A stretch of 64,000 nucleotides of DNA from Solimonas sp041659605 (GCA_041659605.1 JBAZXW010000015.1:1-64000), one strand, 5' to 3'; counted from the stretch's first letter, positions 10,743 to 19,847 are shown. The notes: generated from the letters alone by a model not told the origin. Numbers and translations: made by a program.

Positions 10743-12760
10743 AGCACGATCACCAGCAGCCCGACGAGGGTCAGGAAGCTGTACAGCAGGTAGATCGAGA
10801 TGCGGCCGCGCTGCAGGCGTCCGACGAAACCGGCCAGGGTCTTGACGCCGTCGGCGATCGGCAGATACAGCGCCGACCAGAAGCGGTCTTCGACTTCAAC
10901 GTGGTAGCGCGGTGCGGTGTCGAACGGCGTCGGCAGTTCGCGGCGCATGCGGAAGAACGGGCCGAAGATGTGGCGGATCGGCTGGCCGAAACCTTCGGCG
11001 CTGTCCTGCATGCGCGCGGTCTGCAGCGGGAAGCCGCAGTCCCAGGGGGCCGAGCGGCGGATGCGGCCGTGATAGAGCCTGCGCACGCCCCAGAACGTCA
11101 GCAGCACGCCGCTGACGATGCCGACCAGGAACAGCAGCGGACTGTAGCTCGCACGCTCGGCCGAAACCGGCGCGAGTATCCACGAACCGGCGCTCTGCGG
11201 GCCCAGGCCGCTGCCGAGCAGCAGCGTGGCGACCGGATCGAGCGCCTGCAGCACGAGCGCCGGCATCAGGCCAAGTGCAACGCAACCCACGGCCAGCCAG
11301 ACCAAACCGATGCGCTCGAGCGTGCCGCAGTCGTGCGCCTGCGCCAGTTGCGGGTCGCGCATCTGGCCAAGGAAGATCACGCCGTAGAACTTGACCATCA
11401 CGTAGCCGGCCAGTGCCGCGATTAACGCCAGCGTCGGCGCACCGAGCGGGATCAGCATGTTCGCGAACGGCTGCGGGATTTCCGGCGTGAACAGGAAGGC
11501 CTGCAGCAGCAGCCATTCGGAGACGAAGCCGTTGAGCGGCGGCAGGCCGGCGATCGCCAGCGTGCCGACCAGCGCCAGCCACGCGACCCAGGGCATGTTG
11601 CGGATCAGGCCGCCGAGCTTGCCCAGGCGGCGCTCGCGCGTCGCGTGCAGCACCGAGCCGGTGGCGAGAAACAGCAGGCTCTTGAAGAAGGCGTGGTTGA
11701 GACAGTGGTAGAGCATCGCCGCCAGCGACAGCGCGGCCAGTTTGGGCATCGCAAAGCAATGGAACAGGATGGCCAGTCCAAAGGCGGCAAAGGCGATGCC
11801 GATGTTCTCGATCGACGAGTAGGCCAGCAGGCGCTTCATGTCGGTCTGCACCGCGGCGAAGACGACGCCGAACAGCGCGGTGAACAGGCCCAGCGTCAAT
11901 GCCACCGCACCCCACCACCACAACGGCTGGCCGAGCAGGTCGAAAGTCACGCGCAGGATGCCGTACAGCGCGGTCTTGAGCATCACGCCGCTCATCAGGG
12001 CCGACACCGGCGACGGCGCCGCCGGATGCGCTTCCGGCAGCCAGACATGCAGCGGCACCAGTCCCGCCTTGGCGCCGAAGCCGAACAGCGCGAGGCCGAA
12101 GGCAATGCTCGACCACAGCGGCGACAACTCGGCGCCGCGCATCGCATCGAAGGTGAACAGCCAGCTGCCGCCCTGCAGCACGCCGAAGGCGAGCAGGATG
12201 CCGATCGCGCCGACGTGGGCGATCAGCAGGTAGAGAAAGCCGGCGCGGCGGATCTCGGGGATGCGGTGCTGCGTCGTGACCAGGAAATACGAGGACAGGG
12301 CCATCGTCTCCCACGCGACCATGAAGGCGTAGGCGTCGGCGGCCAGCAATACGAACACCATGCTGGCGAGGAACACGTGGTACTGCAGGCACAGCAGGCC
12401 GGGCGCGGTGCCTTCGCCGCTGCGGAAGTAGCCGGCCGCGAACACCGAGATGCCGGCGGAGGCCGAGCCGAGCAGCAGCAGGAAGAACGCGCTGAGGGCG
12501 TCGAGGTGGAGATGGAAGGGCAGGTCGGGCAGGCCGATCGCCAGCGTCATCGACGCCGGTGCGGCGAACAGCGCTGCGAATGCCACGAGCGCCAGCAGCA
12601 GGCCGAGCAGCGCGCCGAACGGAAACAGCACGCGGCCGACGAATTCGACACTGTGCAGGCGCAGCAGGCCGGCGAAGCCGAGCACCATCCAGGCGAAGGC
12701 GAGCAGCGCCGCCGCCGTCAGCGCCGGTCCCGGGCTGGTCCAGAACTCAGTCACGTCCAT
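10739..12760 (-). CDS. hyfB: HyfB-like (NuoL-type) antiporter subunit
   Basis: First gene of the six-gene complex; about 673 residues with some 16 membrane segments. The antiporter-type residues are intact: Glu in VAWETMALSSYFLV, Lys in GFGAKAGLVPLHVWLPEAHP, and a second set around YSSIENIG and CLNHAFFKSLLF. The long C-terminal tail ends in a hydrophobic helix. The ATG at 12760 is preferred over a TTG three codons upstream. The promoter probably lies in the 130-base gap shared with the divergent ribbon-helix-helix gene. Confidence 0.9.
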   Translation of the reverse strand: MDVTEFWTSPGPALTAAALLAFAWMVLGFAGLLRLHSVEFVGRVLFPFGALLGLLLALVAFAALFAAPASMTLAIGLPDLPFHLHLDALSAFFLLLLGSASAGISVFAAGYFRSGEGTAPGLLCLQYHVFLASMVFVLLAADAYAFMVAWETMALSSYFLVTTQHRIPEIRRAGFLYLLIAHVGAIGILLAFGVLQGGSWLFTFDAMRGAELSPLWSSIAFGLALFGFGAKAGLVPLHVWLPEAHPAAPSPVSALMSGVMLKTALYGILRVTFDLLGQPLWWWGAVALTLGLFTALFGVVFAAVQTDMKRLLAYSSIENIGIAFAAFGLAILFHCFAMPKLAALSLAAMLYHCLNHAFFKSLLFLATGSVLHATRERRLGKLGGLIRNMPWVAWLALVGTLAIAGLPPLNGFVSEWLLLQAFLFTPEIPQPFANMLIPLGAPTLALIAALAGYVMVKFYGVIFLGQMRDPQLAQAHDCGTLERIGLVWLAVGCVALGLMPALVLQALDPVATLLLGSGLGPQSAGSWILAPVSAERASYSPLLFLVGIVSGVLLTFWGVRRLYHGRIRRSAPWDCGFPLQTARMQDSAEGFGQPIRHIFGPFFRMRRELPTPFDTAPRYHVEVEDRFWSALYLPIADGVKTLAGFVGRLQRGRISIYLLYSFLTLVGLLVIVL

Positions 12761-12832
12761 CGTCCGCAACCGCGTGCGCCATCAGGCACTCACTCCGAAA
12801 TCAGGCGCGGGCAGGGCGGTCCCGCCAGCGCG

Positions 12833-12861
12833 TTGACTTATGATAATGACATTATCATAGT
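12833..12861. promoter_or_regulatory. Operator palindrome between the Hyf-like operon and the RHH gene
   Basis: A perfect inverted repeat with 10-base arms TATGATAATG and CATTATCATA around a single A (12839-12859) is the only AT-rich spot in the region. TTGACT at 12833-12838 directly precedes it and could be a -35 element for the RHH gene. The half-sites recall Fur (TGATAAT) but are spaced by three bases instead of one. A ribbon-helix-helix protein encoded next to it is the natural candidate to bind. Confidence 0.7.
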
Positions 12862-12894
12862 AGGCACATTGAGTGTAAATACGGGATTCCCGCA

Positions 12895-13104
12895 ATGGGC
12901 GTCGAACAGCGCACCGCGCGACTGACGGTACTGATCGATCCGGACAAGAAGGAGCTGTTCGAGCGCCTCTGCGCGCGCGACGACCAGACCCCTTCGCAGA
13001 TCGTGCGCCGCCTGATCCGGGATTACATCGAGCAGAAGCTGGGCCACCCGTGGACGCCGGGCGAAACGGCCGAAGCGGCGCTGGGCAAGCGCAAGCGCGG
13101 CTGA
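12895..13104 (+). CDS. Ribbon-helix-helix (CopG/Arc-type) regulator
   Basis: A 69-residue protein whose first 50 residues fit a ribbon-helix-helix fold: beta strand RTARLTVLIDP, helix KKELFERLCARDD, turn TPSQ, helix IVRRLIRDYIEQKL, then a basic tail. Such dimers bind short palindromes. No toxin gene follows, so an antitoxin role is unlikely. The gene is divergent from the Hyf-like operon, with the 21-base palindrome in the gap, suggesting autoregulation and perhaps control of the operon. The ATG has only a weak upstream ribosome-binding site. Confidence 0.8.
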   Translation: MGVEQRTARLTVLIDPDKKELFERLCARDDQTPSQIVRRLIRDYIEQKLGHPWTPGETAEAALGKRKRG

Positions 13105-13129
13105 GTGCCAAGTGGCCTGATCCAGAAGT

Positions 13130-13267
13130 TCGTTGAACGAACCCGTTCCGTTCGTGTCGAGTAGCCGCGAAGCGGCGTATCGAGACACCGCGCGACCCCT
13201 CGATACACCGCGCCTTACGGCGCGGCACTCGGGGCGAACGGAAATCCAATGTGAACTTCTGACTCAC
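13130..13267 (+). repeat. Interspersed repeat, copy A
   Basis: An intergenic element with several internal dyads, including CGAGTAGCCGCGAAGCGG and CACCGCGCC...GGCGCGG. It recurs in inverse orientation at about 52527-52704 and, more diverged, at 37130-37273. It starts just after the RHH gene. No transposase is encoded. Confidence 0.8.
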
Positions 13268-13376
13268 CACACTCGCGGGTCCGGGCTCTTGCCGGACATC
13301 CTCGCGCAGCCGATAGTCGTGGCATGCGCAGTCAGAGCCACACGGCGGTCATGACGAGGGGGGCGGCGGAGCGCCA

Positions 13377-14873
13377 ATGACGGAGCTCGACGCGCTGCGT
13401 GCCGAGAACGCGCTGCTGCGCGAGCAGCTCGGCGGCGTCGTCGAGATCGGCATTGCACTGTCTGCGCAGCACGATCTGAAATCCCTGCTGGCGACGATCC
13501 TGAGCAAGGCGCGCTGGCTGGCCTGTGCCGATGCCGGCTCGCTGTACCTGGTCGAGGGCGATCGGCGCGATCGGCTGCGCTTCGTGCTCGCTCAGAACGA
13601 TTCCTGCGCGGTGCCGTTCGCCGAAACCGTGCTCGACATCGACAGCCGCACGATCGCCGGTCACGTCGCGCGCACGCGCAGCGCATTGAACCTGGCCGAT
13701 GTCTATACGCTGCCCGCGGAAGCGGGCTACAGCTACTCGCCGGAGTTCGACCGCCAGGTCGGCTATCGCTGCAAGTCGATGCTGGTCGTGCCGATGATCG
13801 ACCGCCGCGATCGCGTCGCTGGCTGCATCCAGCTGATCAACTGCAAGCCCGACCGCGACCTGCGCCTGTGCTCGCCGGACGATGCCGAGAGATGGGTGCG
13901 GCCGTTTCCGGAGCCGCTGGTGCCCTTGCTGCAGAGCATCGCCAGCCAGTCCGCCGTGGCGATCGACAAGGCGCGGCTGATCGACGATCTCGAACGCACC
14001 TTCGACGGGCTGGTGCACGCCGCGGTGGTCGCCATCGAAGCGCGCGATCCGGCGACCTCGGGGCACTCGGTACGCGTCGCCGAGCTGTCGACGGCAATCG
14101 CCGACGCGATCAACGAGCGTCCGCCGCCGTCGTTGCGCGAACTGCGCTTCAGCCCGGCGCAGATCAAGGAGCTGCGTTACGCCGGCCTGCTGCACGACTT
14201 CGGCAAGGTCGGCGTGCGCGAACAGGTCCTGGTCAAGTCGCGCAAGCTCTACCCGTGGGAGCTGGCCGCTGTGCAGTTGCGTTTCGCGGCGGCGATGAGC
14301 CAGCGCGCGGCGGACGCCGCACAGCTGCGCCGCCTGCTCGATGCGGTGAACGCCGCCAGCGAGCCGCGACCGCTGTCCGCTACCGCAGCGGCGGCGCTCG
14401 ACGAACTGCAGCGGGAGACTTATCTCGCGGTGGACGGCAGCGTGCAACCGTTGCTGACGCCCTCGGAACTCGCCGATCTGCGCATCGAGCGCGGATCGCT
14501 CAACGTCGAGCAGCGGCGCGAGATCGAGTCGCACGTCGTCCACAGCTACCGCTTCCTGTCGCGCATTCCGTGGACCGAAGAGCTGCGCGAACTGCCGCGC
14601 ATCGCCGGTGCGCATCACGAGCGGCTCGACGGCAGCGGCTATCCGAACGGTCTGCGCGCGCCGGACATCCTGCCGCAGTCGCGGATCATGGCGGTGGCCG
14701 ATATCTTCGACGCGCTGACGGCAATCGACCGGCCGTACAAGAAGGCGATGGCGGTCGATCGTGCGCTCGACGTGCTCGACCAGGAGGTGCGCGACGGTCA
14801 CGTCGACGGCGACATCGTCGCCCTGCTGCGCGAGCGCCAGCTCTACCGTTCGGTGCTGCCGGAACGCACGTAG
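13377..14873 (+). CDS. GAF/HD-GYP cyclic-di-GMP phosphodiesterase
   Basis: A 498-residue cytoplasmic signalling protein. Residues about 20-190 form a GAF-like sensor; from about 215 on is an HD-GYP domain. The metal-binding HD occurs in LLHDFGKVGV (His about 273), and the GYP signature is complete in HHERLDGSGYPNG (about 413), followed by MAVADIFDALTAIDRPYKKA. All hallmarks of an active phosphodiesterase are present. About 110 residues (275-390) separate HD from GYP, longer than in minimal HD-GYP domains. The start follows a GGAG ribosome-binding site. It converges with the MscS gene. Confidence 0.9.
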   Translation: MTELDALRAENALLREQLGGVVEIGIALSAQHDLKSLLATILSKARWLACADAGSLYLVEGDRRDRLRFVLAQNDSCAVPFAETVLDIDSRTIAGHVARTRSALNLADVYTLPAEAGYSYSPEFDRQVGYRCKSMLVVPMIDRRDRVAGCIQLINCKPDRDLRLCSPDDAERWVRPFPEPLVPLLQSIASQSAVAIDKARLIDDLERTFDGLVHAAVVAIEARDPATSGHSVRVAELSTAIADAINERPPPSLRELRFSPAQIKELRYAGLLHDFGKVGVREQVLVKSRKLYPWELAAVQLRFAAAMSQRAADAAQLRRLLDAVNAASEPRPLSATAAAALDELQRETYLAVDGSVQPLLTPSELADLRIERGSLNVEQRREIESHVVHSYRFLSRIPWTEELRELPRIAGAHHERLDGSGYPNGLRAPDILPQSRIMAVADIFDALTAIDRPYKKAMAVDRALDVLDQEVRDGHVDGDIVALLRERQLYRSVLPERT

Positions 14874-14876
14874 TCC

Positions 14877-16418
14877 TTACCTGTCCGTCGAGCGATCCAG
14901 GCCGAAGAAGGCGCGGATGCGTTCGAGCAGCTTGTCCGGCGCGGCCCGCGCCAGGTTGGCCAGCGAGGCTTCCTCCGCGACCCGGGTCAGGTCGCCGGCG
15001 CGCGCCGCGAGCACGCGCGAGACCTCTTCGGCGATCGCCGGCCGCGCGCGCAGGATGTGCTCGAATCCCTGCTTGTCCAGCCGGTAGCACTCGACATCGG
15101 TCCTCGCGGTGATCGTCGCGCGTCGCGGCTCGCCGGTCATCATGCCCATCTCGCCGAAGACCGTGCCCGGCATGAGCGTGGCCAGCAGCTGGCGGCCGTT
15201 GTGCGCCGTCTCCAGCCACACCTCGACCGTGCCGTCGACGAGCAGATACAGCCAGTGCGCGATGGCGCCCTGGCGGGTGACCACATCCCCCGCCGCGAAG
15301 GGAGCGCGGACCAGGTGCCCGGCCAGTGTCTCCAATTCCTCGCGCGTGAGGTTTGCGAACAACTCGACGCGTTGCAGTGCCTCGATGCGGCTTTCCAGTT
15401 CGCGCGTGCGCAGGTTCGCGTGATGCGCCTCGTCTTCGGCGACGCGATAGATCACCGACTTGGGCAGCGCCAGCGCGATGCCGGCACGTTCCAGCGCGGC
15501 GCGCAGGTGCAGGCGCACGGCGGTATCGGTGACATCGTCCGGCATCGGATCGATGAGCCAGTAACGCAGCGCGTACCGGTACTGGCTCGGGCCGAAGTCC
15601 AGCAGGACGCAGTTCGGTTGGGGGTCGGTCGCGACATTGCGAATGTCGGCGTGGGTCACTGCCTGCTCGGCGGCGGCGAGCACGCGCGCCGGCGGCGTCT
15701 CGAAGCCGACTTCGAATCGCACCCAACGACGCCAGCGCACGCGCTCGGTGTCCGGGTTGCCGATCACGGTGAAGCGCGACTTCATCAGCGCGCTGTTGGG
15801 CACGATCACGGTCTCGCCGTTGCGCGTGCGGATCGCGGTGTGGCGCCAACGGATGTCGACGACGCGGCCGGACAGGTCGTCCAGATTGACCCAGTCGCCC
15901 ACGGTCAGCGAATTGTCCAGCTCCAGGAACAGCCCGCCGAGCACGTTGCCGAGCGTGTCCTGCATCGCGAAGGCCAGCACTGCGGTGATGACGGCGGAAG
16001 TGGTGACCAGGCTGCCGAGATCGACGCCCGCCAGCCGCAGTCGCACCATGCCCCAGGTGACAGCCGCCACGACGAAGGCCACGTCCTCGATGATCCGCGG
16101 CGTGGTCACGCCCGCCCGCGGCAGCGCCACGCGGAACAGCCCCAGACCGACCAGCCGGATCACCGCCAGACCGGTGGCGAGGATCGCGCCGCTGCGGGTC
16201 ATCGGGCCGGCGCGCGCTGCGCCCGCGACTTCGATCAGCGCCCCCGCCAGTTCCGCCAGCAGGCACAGACCGAAGAAGATCAGCGTGCCGCGCAGGGCCA
16301 TGCGGTCCGGCAGAGGCGCGCGCTGCAGCAGCAGTGCCACGGCCGCGGCGATGACCAGCAGATACGGCAGTTCTGGACGGCTGAACAGGTCCCAGGTGAG
16401 GCCGGCGATGCGGGTCAT
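14877..16418 (-). CDS. MscS-family channel with C-terminal cyclic-nucleotide-binding domain
   Basis: A 513-residue inner-membrane protein: about five hydrophobic segments in residues 1-165, an MscS pore and beta domain (FAMQDTLGNVLGG, VGDWV, GRVVDIRWRHT, VIVPNSALM), then from about residue 370 a cNMP-binding domain with FGEMGMMTGEPRRATITAR, the phosphate-binding cassette with its Arg. This resembles cyclic-nucleotide-gated MscS-like (bCNG) channels. It is 15 bases downstream of the polyphosphate kinase gene and probably co-transcribed with it. Confidence 0.9.
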   Translation of the reverse strand: MTRIAGLTWDLFSRPELPYLLVIAAAVALLLQRAPLPDRMALRGTLIFFGLCLLAELAGALIEVAGAARAGPMTRSGAILATGLAVIRLVGLGLFRVALPRAGVTTPRIIEDVAFVVAAVTWGMVRLRLAGVDLGSLVTTSAVITAVLAFAMQDTLGNVLGGLFLELDNSLTVGDWVNLDDLSGRVVDIRWRHTAIRTRNGETVIVPNSALMKSRFTVIGNPDTERVRWRRWVRFEVGFETPPARVLAAAEQAVTHADIRNVATDPQPNCVLLDFGPSQYRYALRYWLIDPMPDDVTDTAVRLHLRAALERAGIALALPKSVIYRVAEDEAHHANLRTRELESRIEALQRVELFANLTREELETLAGHLVRAPFAAGDVVTRQGAIAHWLYLLVDGTVEVWLETAHNGRQLLATLMPGTVFGEMGMMTGEPRRATITARTDVECYRLDKQGFEHILRARPAIAEEVSRVLAARAGDLTRVAEEASLANLARAAPDKLLERIRAFFGLDRSTDR

Positions 16419-16433
16419 GGGTGGTGGCAGGCC

Positions 16434-17921
16434 CTAGCGTGTGTCCAGCGCATTTTCGATAGCGTCGGTCAGCGTCGCCAGCACCTTGATGCGCGCGTGG
16501 TACTTGTCGTTGGATTCGATCAGCGTCCACGGCGCCTGCGGCGTGCTGGTGCGTTCGATCATGTCGGCGGCAGCGCTCTGGTAGGCGTCCCACTTCTCGC
16601 GGTTGCGCCAGTCCTCGGCGGTGATCTTGAAACGCTTGAAGCGCGTCTTCTCGCGCCGCTTGAAACGACGCAGCTGTTCGGCCTTGGAAATCTGCAGCCA
16701 GAATTTTCCGACCACGGCGCCGCTGCGCGTCAGCTGCTCCTCGAAGTCGTTGATCTCCGAATACGCACGCAGCCAGTCGGTCTCGGCGCAAAAGCCCTCG
16801 ACGCGTTCGACCAGCACGCGCCCGTACCAGCTGCGGTCGTAGAGGGTGAATCGTCCCTTGCGCGGCAGGTGGCGCCAGAAGCGCCACAGGTAGGGTTGGG
16901 CGCGCTCCTCGTCGCTGGGCGCGGCAACCGGAATGGTGTGGTACAGGCGTGCATCGAGCGCAGCGGTGATGCGGCGGATGGCGCCGCCCTTGCCGGCGGC
17001 GTCCATGCCTTCGAACACGCACACCACCGTACGCTCGCGAAACCGCTTGTGGCGGGTCGCCAATGCCAGCTGACGCTGCAGCTTGTCGAGCTTCCGCGCA
17101 TAGACCTTCTTGTCCAGCTTCTGGTCCAGCTTCATTCGTTGCAGGATGTGCAGGTGATCGGGCGCCTGGACGATCGGCGCTGCCAGCGTTTTCGGTGCGC
17201 GGCGGTCCACGTTCCGCAGGCGCTTGCGCATCGCATCGAGCAGCGCGCGGCCGACTGCAACCGCGCGGTACTCCGGATCCGAGCCTTCGACCACCAGCCA
17301 TGGCGCGTGCGCGCTGCTGGTCTGCAACAGGGTTTCTTCGCTGAGTTTGTAGAAGCGGTCGTAGCGCTTGAGAAAGTCCCAGTCGCGGTCGGTGACGCGC
17401 CAGCGGGTGTCCGCGTCCGACTGCAGGACTTCGAGGCGCTTCTCCTGCTGCTTGCGCGACAGGTGGAACCAGAACTTGAGGATCAACGCCCCTTCGTCCG
17501 CGAGCATGCGTTCGAAGTGGTTGATCTCCTCGATCGCGCGCGTCAGGTCCTTGGCGCCGCTGCGCTTGAACACGCGATCGATGATCGGCGCGGTATACCA
17601 GGAGCCGAACAGCATGCCGATGCGGCCCTTGGGCGGCAGCGCCCGCCAGAAGCGCCACATGTCGGGTCTCTCGCGTTCCTCGTCGGTCGGGTTGTCGAAG
17701 GCGTGCGTATGGATGTGGCGCGGATCCATCCATTCGTTGAGCAGATTGACGGTCTCGCCCTTGCCGGCGCCACGCACGCCCGAGATCAGGATGATGACGG
17801 GGAAGCGGGCGTTCTTGAGCAGGTCGTACTGGGCGTCCAGCAGATCGGCGCGCAGTCCCGGTTCGATGCGCCGGTACTGACTCTTCGACAGCTTGTGCCC
17901 CAGTTCAGCGGTCTCGAACAT
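16434..17921 (-). CDS. pap: Polyphosphate:AMP phosphotransferase (two-domain PPK2)
   Basis: A 495-residue protein with two tandem PPK2 domains, the layout of Pap, which uses polyphosphate to convert AMP to ADP. Each half has a P-loop: GVRGAGKGETVNLL near residue 48 and EGMDAAGKGGAIRR near residue 305. Each also has the lid motif region (WRFWRALPPKGRIG and WRFWRHLPRKGRFT). The ATG at 17921 is preceded by GGAGG; the longer upstream frame has no such site. Stress-linked energy metabolism would fit the surrounding genes. Confidence 0.9.
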   Translation of the reverse strand: MFETAELGHKLSKSQYRRIEPGLRADLLDAQYDLLKNARFPVIILISGVRGAGKGETVNLLNEWMDPRHIHTHAFDNPTDEERERPDMWRFWRALPPKGRIGMLFGSWYTAPIIDRVFKRSGAKDLTRAIEEINHFERMLADEGALILKFWFHLSRKQQEKRLEVLQSDADTRWRVTDRDWDFLKRYDRFYKLSEETLLQTSSAHAPWLVVEGSDPEYRAVAVGRALLDAMRKRLRNVDRRAPKTLAAPIVQAPDHLHILQRMKLDQKLDKKVYARKLDKLQRQLALATRHKRFRERTVVCVFEGMDAAGKGGAIRRITAALDARLYHTIPVAAPSDEERAQPYLWRFWRHLPRKGRFTLYDRSWYGRVLVERVEGFCAETDWLRAYSEINDFEEQLTRSGAVVGKFWLQISKAEQLRRFKRREKTRFKRFKITAEDWRNREKWDAYQSAAADMIERTSTPQAPWTLIESNDKYHARIKVLATLTDAIENALDTR

Positions 17922-18100
17922 GCATGCCTCCGCACCTGTCGCATTGTGACGCGCGTCGCAAGACCGATGCAGGATCTTCGTCATCGCGCCTGCCGCCGCA
18001 TCGGCGCGCAGGTCCGTTCGATTGTCCGTTACTTTCCGCAGTGTTTCCAGGCAGGTGCCGCAAGCCTGCGTGCGGCGGAGGGCTCCACGAGAGGCCCTAA

Positions 18101-18143
18101 GTTCGTCAGCACACCGACGCTGTGCCTGCCAGCCGCTACCGTC
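18101..18143 (+). promoter_or_regulatory. FNR-spaced dyad promoter element upstream of the short CsbD paralogue
   Basis: GTTCG-TCAG-CACAC, then CGAC, 18 bases, then TACCGTC. It matches the recurrent architecture seen at 22549, 22631, 29170, 35667 and 43082. About 60 bases separate it from the ATG at 18204. Confidence 0.55.
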
Positions 18144-18203
18144 ATGCCCTGAAACCATCCCGACATTTCGCAGCTTCGCGGCTTGCGGGATTCAGAGGTC
18201 GCC

Positions 18204-18491
18204 ATGAAGAAAGCCAGCAAGCAGCGCACCGTCAACGGGTCTGCAAAGACCGCCGACCCGATGCAGAAGACCACACCCAACCCGCTCGCGCCGCCGTTCA
18301 CCGAGGCCGACCGCAAGCAGGACCCCCGAGAGACTGCCCAGGAGGCGGTGCACCAGGTCACTCTCAAGACCTCGGTCGACGCCCCTATCCCGCCGTCCCC
18401 GGCAGCTAACGCCGCGAAGAAGGCTCCGCTGCGCGCAGCCAAGGGAGACGACGATCTCATGAGCAAGCAGCCGGCGTCGCCCGGGTGCTGA
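18204..18491 (+). CDS. Truncated paralogue of the CsbD-like protein
   Basis: A 95-residue hydrophilic protein whose N terminus (MKKASKQRTVNGSAK) and C-terminal stretch (PLRAAKGDDDLMSKQ) match the CsbD-like protein encoded at 35129-35605, but translation stops just where the CsbD domain would begin. The leader DNA is also shared, including the promoter-like dyad and the segment just before the ATG (TTGCGGGATT followed by GAGGTC). It therefore looks like a duplicate that lost its functional domain. It may be expressed but is unlikely to have CsbD function. Confidence 0.6.
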   Translation: MKKASKQRTVNGSAKTADPMQKTTPNPLAPPFTEADRKQDPRETAQEAVHQVTLKTSVDAPIPPSPAANAAKKAPLRAAKGDDDLMSKQPASPGC

Positions 18492-18541
18492 TGGCGCTCT
18501 CAACCGAACCCGCTAACCGATTTCTCAACGAGGTACATCCC

Positions 18542-18955
18542 ATGATCCAGACCACAGTGTCGACGGCGACCACTCGTCGCCGCGCATCGCCGCTGCACGT
18601 TGTCGCCGCCGCCGCGGGCTTGCTGATGCTCGCGGCCTGCGCTTCGACGCCGCAGCCGCCCACCCAGGCGCTGCAGGCGGCCGAACTCGCGATTGCCAAT
18701 GCCGAGAAGGCGCGCGTCGCGGACTATGCATCGCCGGAGCTGACCCAGGCCCGCGAGAATCTCGCGGCCGCCCAGGGGGCGGTGCGCAACGAGGAAATGG
18801 TGCTGGCCTCGCAGTTGGCCGAACAGTCGCGAGTCGACGCCGAACTGGCCTCCGCCAAGGCGGGCGCCGCCAAGGCCAAGGCCGTCAACGACGAAATGCA
18901 GAAGAGCACCGACACCCTAAAGCAGGAAATGCAGCGCAATCCCGAGGCCCAATAA
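18542..18955 (+). CDS. DUF4398-type lipoprotein
   Basis: A 137-residue lipoprotein: basic n-region (TTRRR), hydrophobic core, lipobox LAAC, then an Ala/Glu-rich helical coiled-coil-like domain (QALQAAELAIANAEKARVAD) typical of DUF4398. The ATG follows a GAGG site. Its TAA overlaps the ATG of the OmpA-family gene (TAATG), so the two are translationally coupled and probably work together in the outer membrane or periplasm. Confidence 0.8.
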   Translation: MIQTTVSTATTRRRASPLHVVAAAAGLLMLAACASTPQPPTQALQAAELAIANAEKARVADYASPELTQARENLAAAQGAVRNEEMVLASQLAEQSRVDAELASAKAGAAKAKAVNDEMQKSTDTLKQEMQRNPEAQ

Positions 18956-19842
18956 TGAACACTCCAATCCCCAGTACGCGGACGGCGCTCGCAGCCGCCG
19001 TCAGCTGCCTGTTCCTGACGGCTTGCATGAGCGCGCCGACCCGCCCGGTAGGCGCCGATGCCGCGCGCAGCAAGCTGACGCAACTGCAGTCCGATGAGCA
19101 GCTTGCCAGCCGTGCCCCCGTGGCGATCGAGGAAGCGGAAGTCGCCGTGCGCGCGGCCGAAGTGCCGCAGAAAGATGCGACGCGCGGCGCGCACCTGGTG
19201 CAGATGGCTGATCGCAAGATCGACATCGCCCGGGAGCAGGCCCAGACCCGTCTGTCCGAAGACCAGCGCAAGACGCTGAGCGAGCAACGAGAGCGCGCAC
19301 GTCTGGACTCGCGCACGCGCGAGGCCGACAACGCCCGCGGCGATGCTGTTGCCGCACGCGCCGACGCCGACATCGCGCGCAGCCAGGCCGAAGCGTCGCG
19401 CCTCGACAGCGAGGCCGCGAGGATGCAGGCCGAAACGCTGCAGATTCAGATTGCCGAACTCAACGCCAAGGCCACCGATCGCGGCCTGGTGGTCACGCTG
19501 GGCGATGTGCTGTTCGAGACCGGCCGATCGGAGCTCAAGGGCGGTGCCACCAGCAACCTGGCCGGACTCGCAAGGTTTCTCAACGAATACCCGGACCGTA
19601 CGGTGCTCATCGAAGGCCACACTGACAACGTCGGCAGCGACGACTCCAACTTCAGGCTGTCGCAACAGCGCGCCGACTCGGTCAAGGCGTACCTGGCCGG
19701 ACAGGGCATCGTACCCGCCCGACTCGACGCATCCGGAAAGGGTGAGGGTTACCCAGTGTCCGGCAATGAGTCCGCGACTGGCCGTCAGCAGAACCGTCGC
19801 GTCGAGGTCGTCATCTCGAACACGGTCACCTCGCTGAGATGA
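18955..19842 (+). CDS. OmpA-family lipoprotein
   Basis: A 295-residue outer-membrane lipoprotein: signal ending in LTAC, an Ala/Arg/Glu-rich helical region (about 40-165), and a C-terminal OmpA/Pal peptidoglycan-binding domain from about 175. The domain shows LGDVLFETGRSEL, IEGHTDNVGSDDSN, LSQQRADSVKAYL and GKGEGYPVSGN...GRQQNRRVEVV, including the Asp and Arg that bind diaminopimelate. Coupled to the DUF4398 gene. Confidence 0.9.
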   Translation: MNTPIPSTRTALAAAVSCLFLTACMSAPTRPVGADAARSKLTQLQSDEQLASRAPVAIEEAEVAVRAAEVPQKDATRGAHLVQMADRKIDIAREQAQTRLSEDQRKTLSEQRERARLDSRTREADNARGDAVAARADADIARSQAEASRLDSEAARMQAETLQIQIAELNAKATDRGLVVTLGDVLFETGRSELKGGATSNLAGLARFLNEYPDRTVLIEGHTDNVGSDDSNFRLSQQRADSVKAYLAGQGIVPARLDASGKGEGYPVSGNESATGRQQNRRVEVVISNTVTSLR

Positions 19843-19847
19843 GCCGC

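Noticed and set aside
12839..12859. The palindrome as a Fur box
   Set aside because: The TGATAAT/ATTATCA half-sites are three bases apart instead of the single base in the 7-1-7 Fur site, and an RHH protein is encoded beside it. Fur binding is not excluded but is less likely.
12895..13104. RHH gene as an antitoxin of a toxin-antitoxin pair
   Set aside because: No small toxin-like gene follows or precedes it; the next features are a repeat and a GAF/HD-GYP gene.
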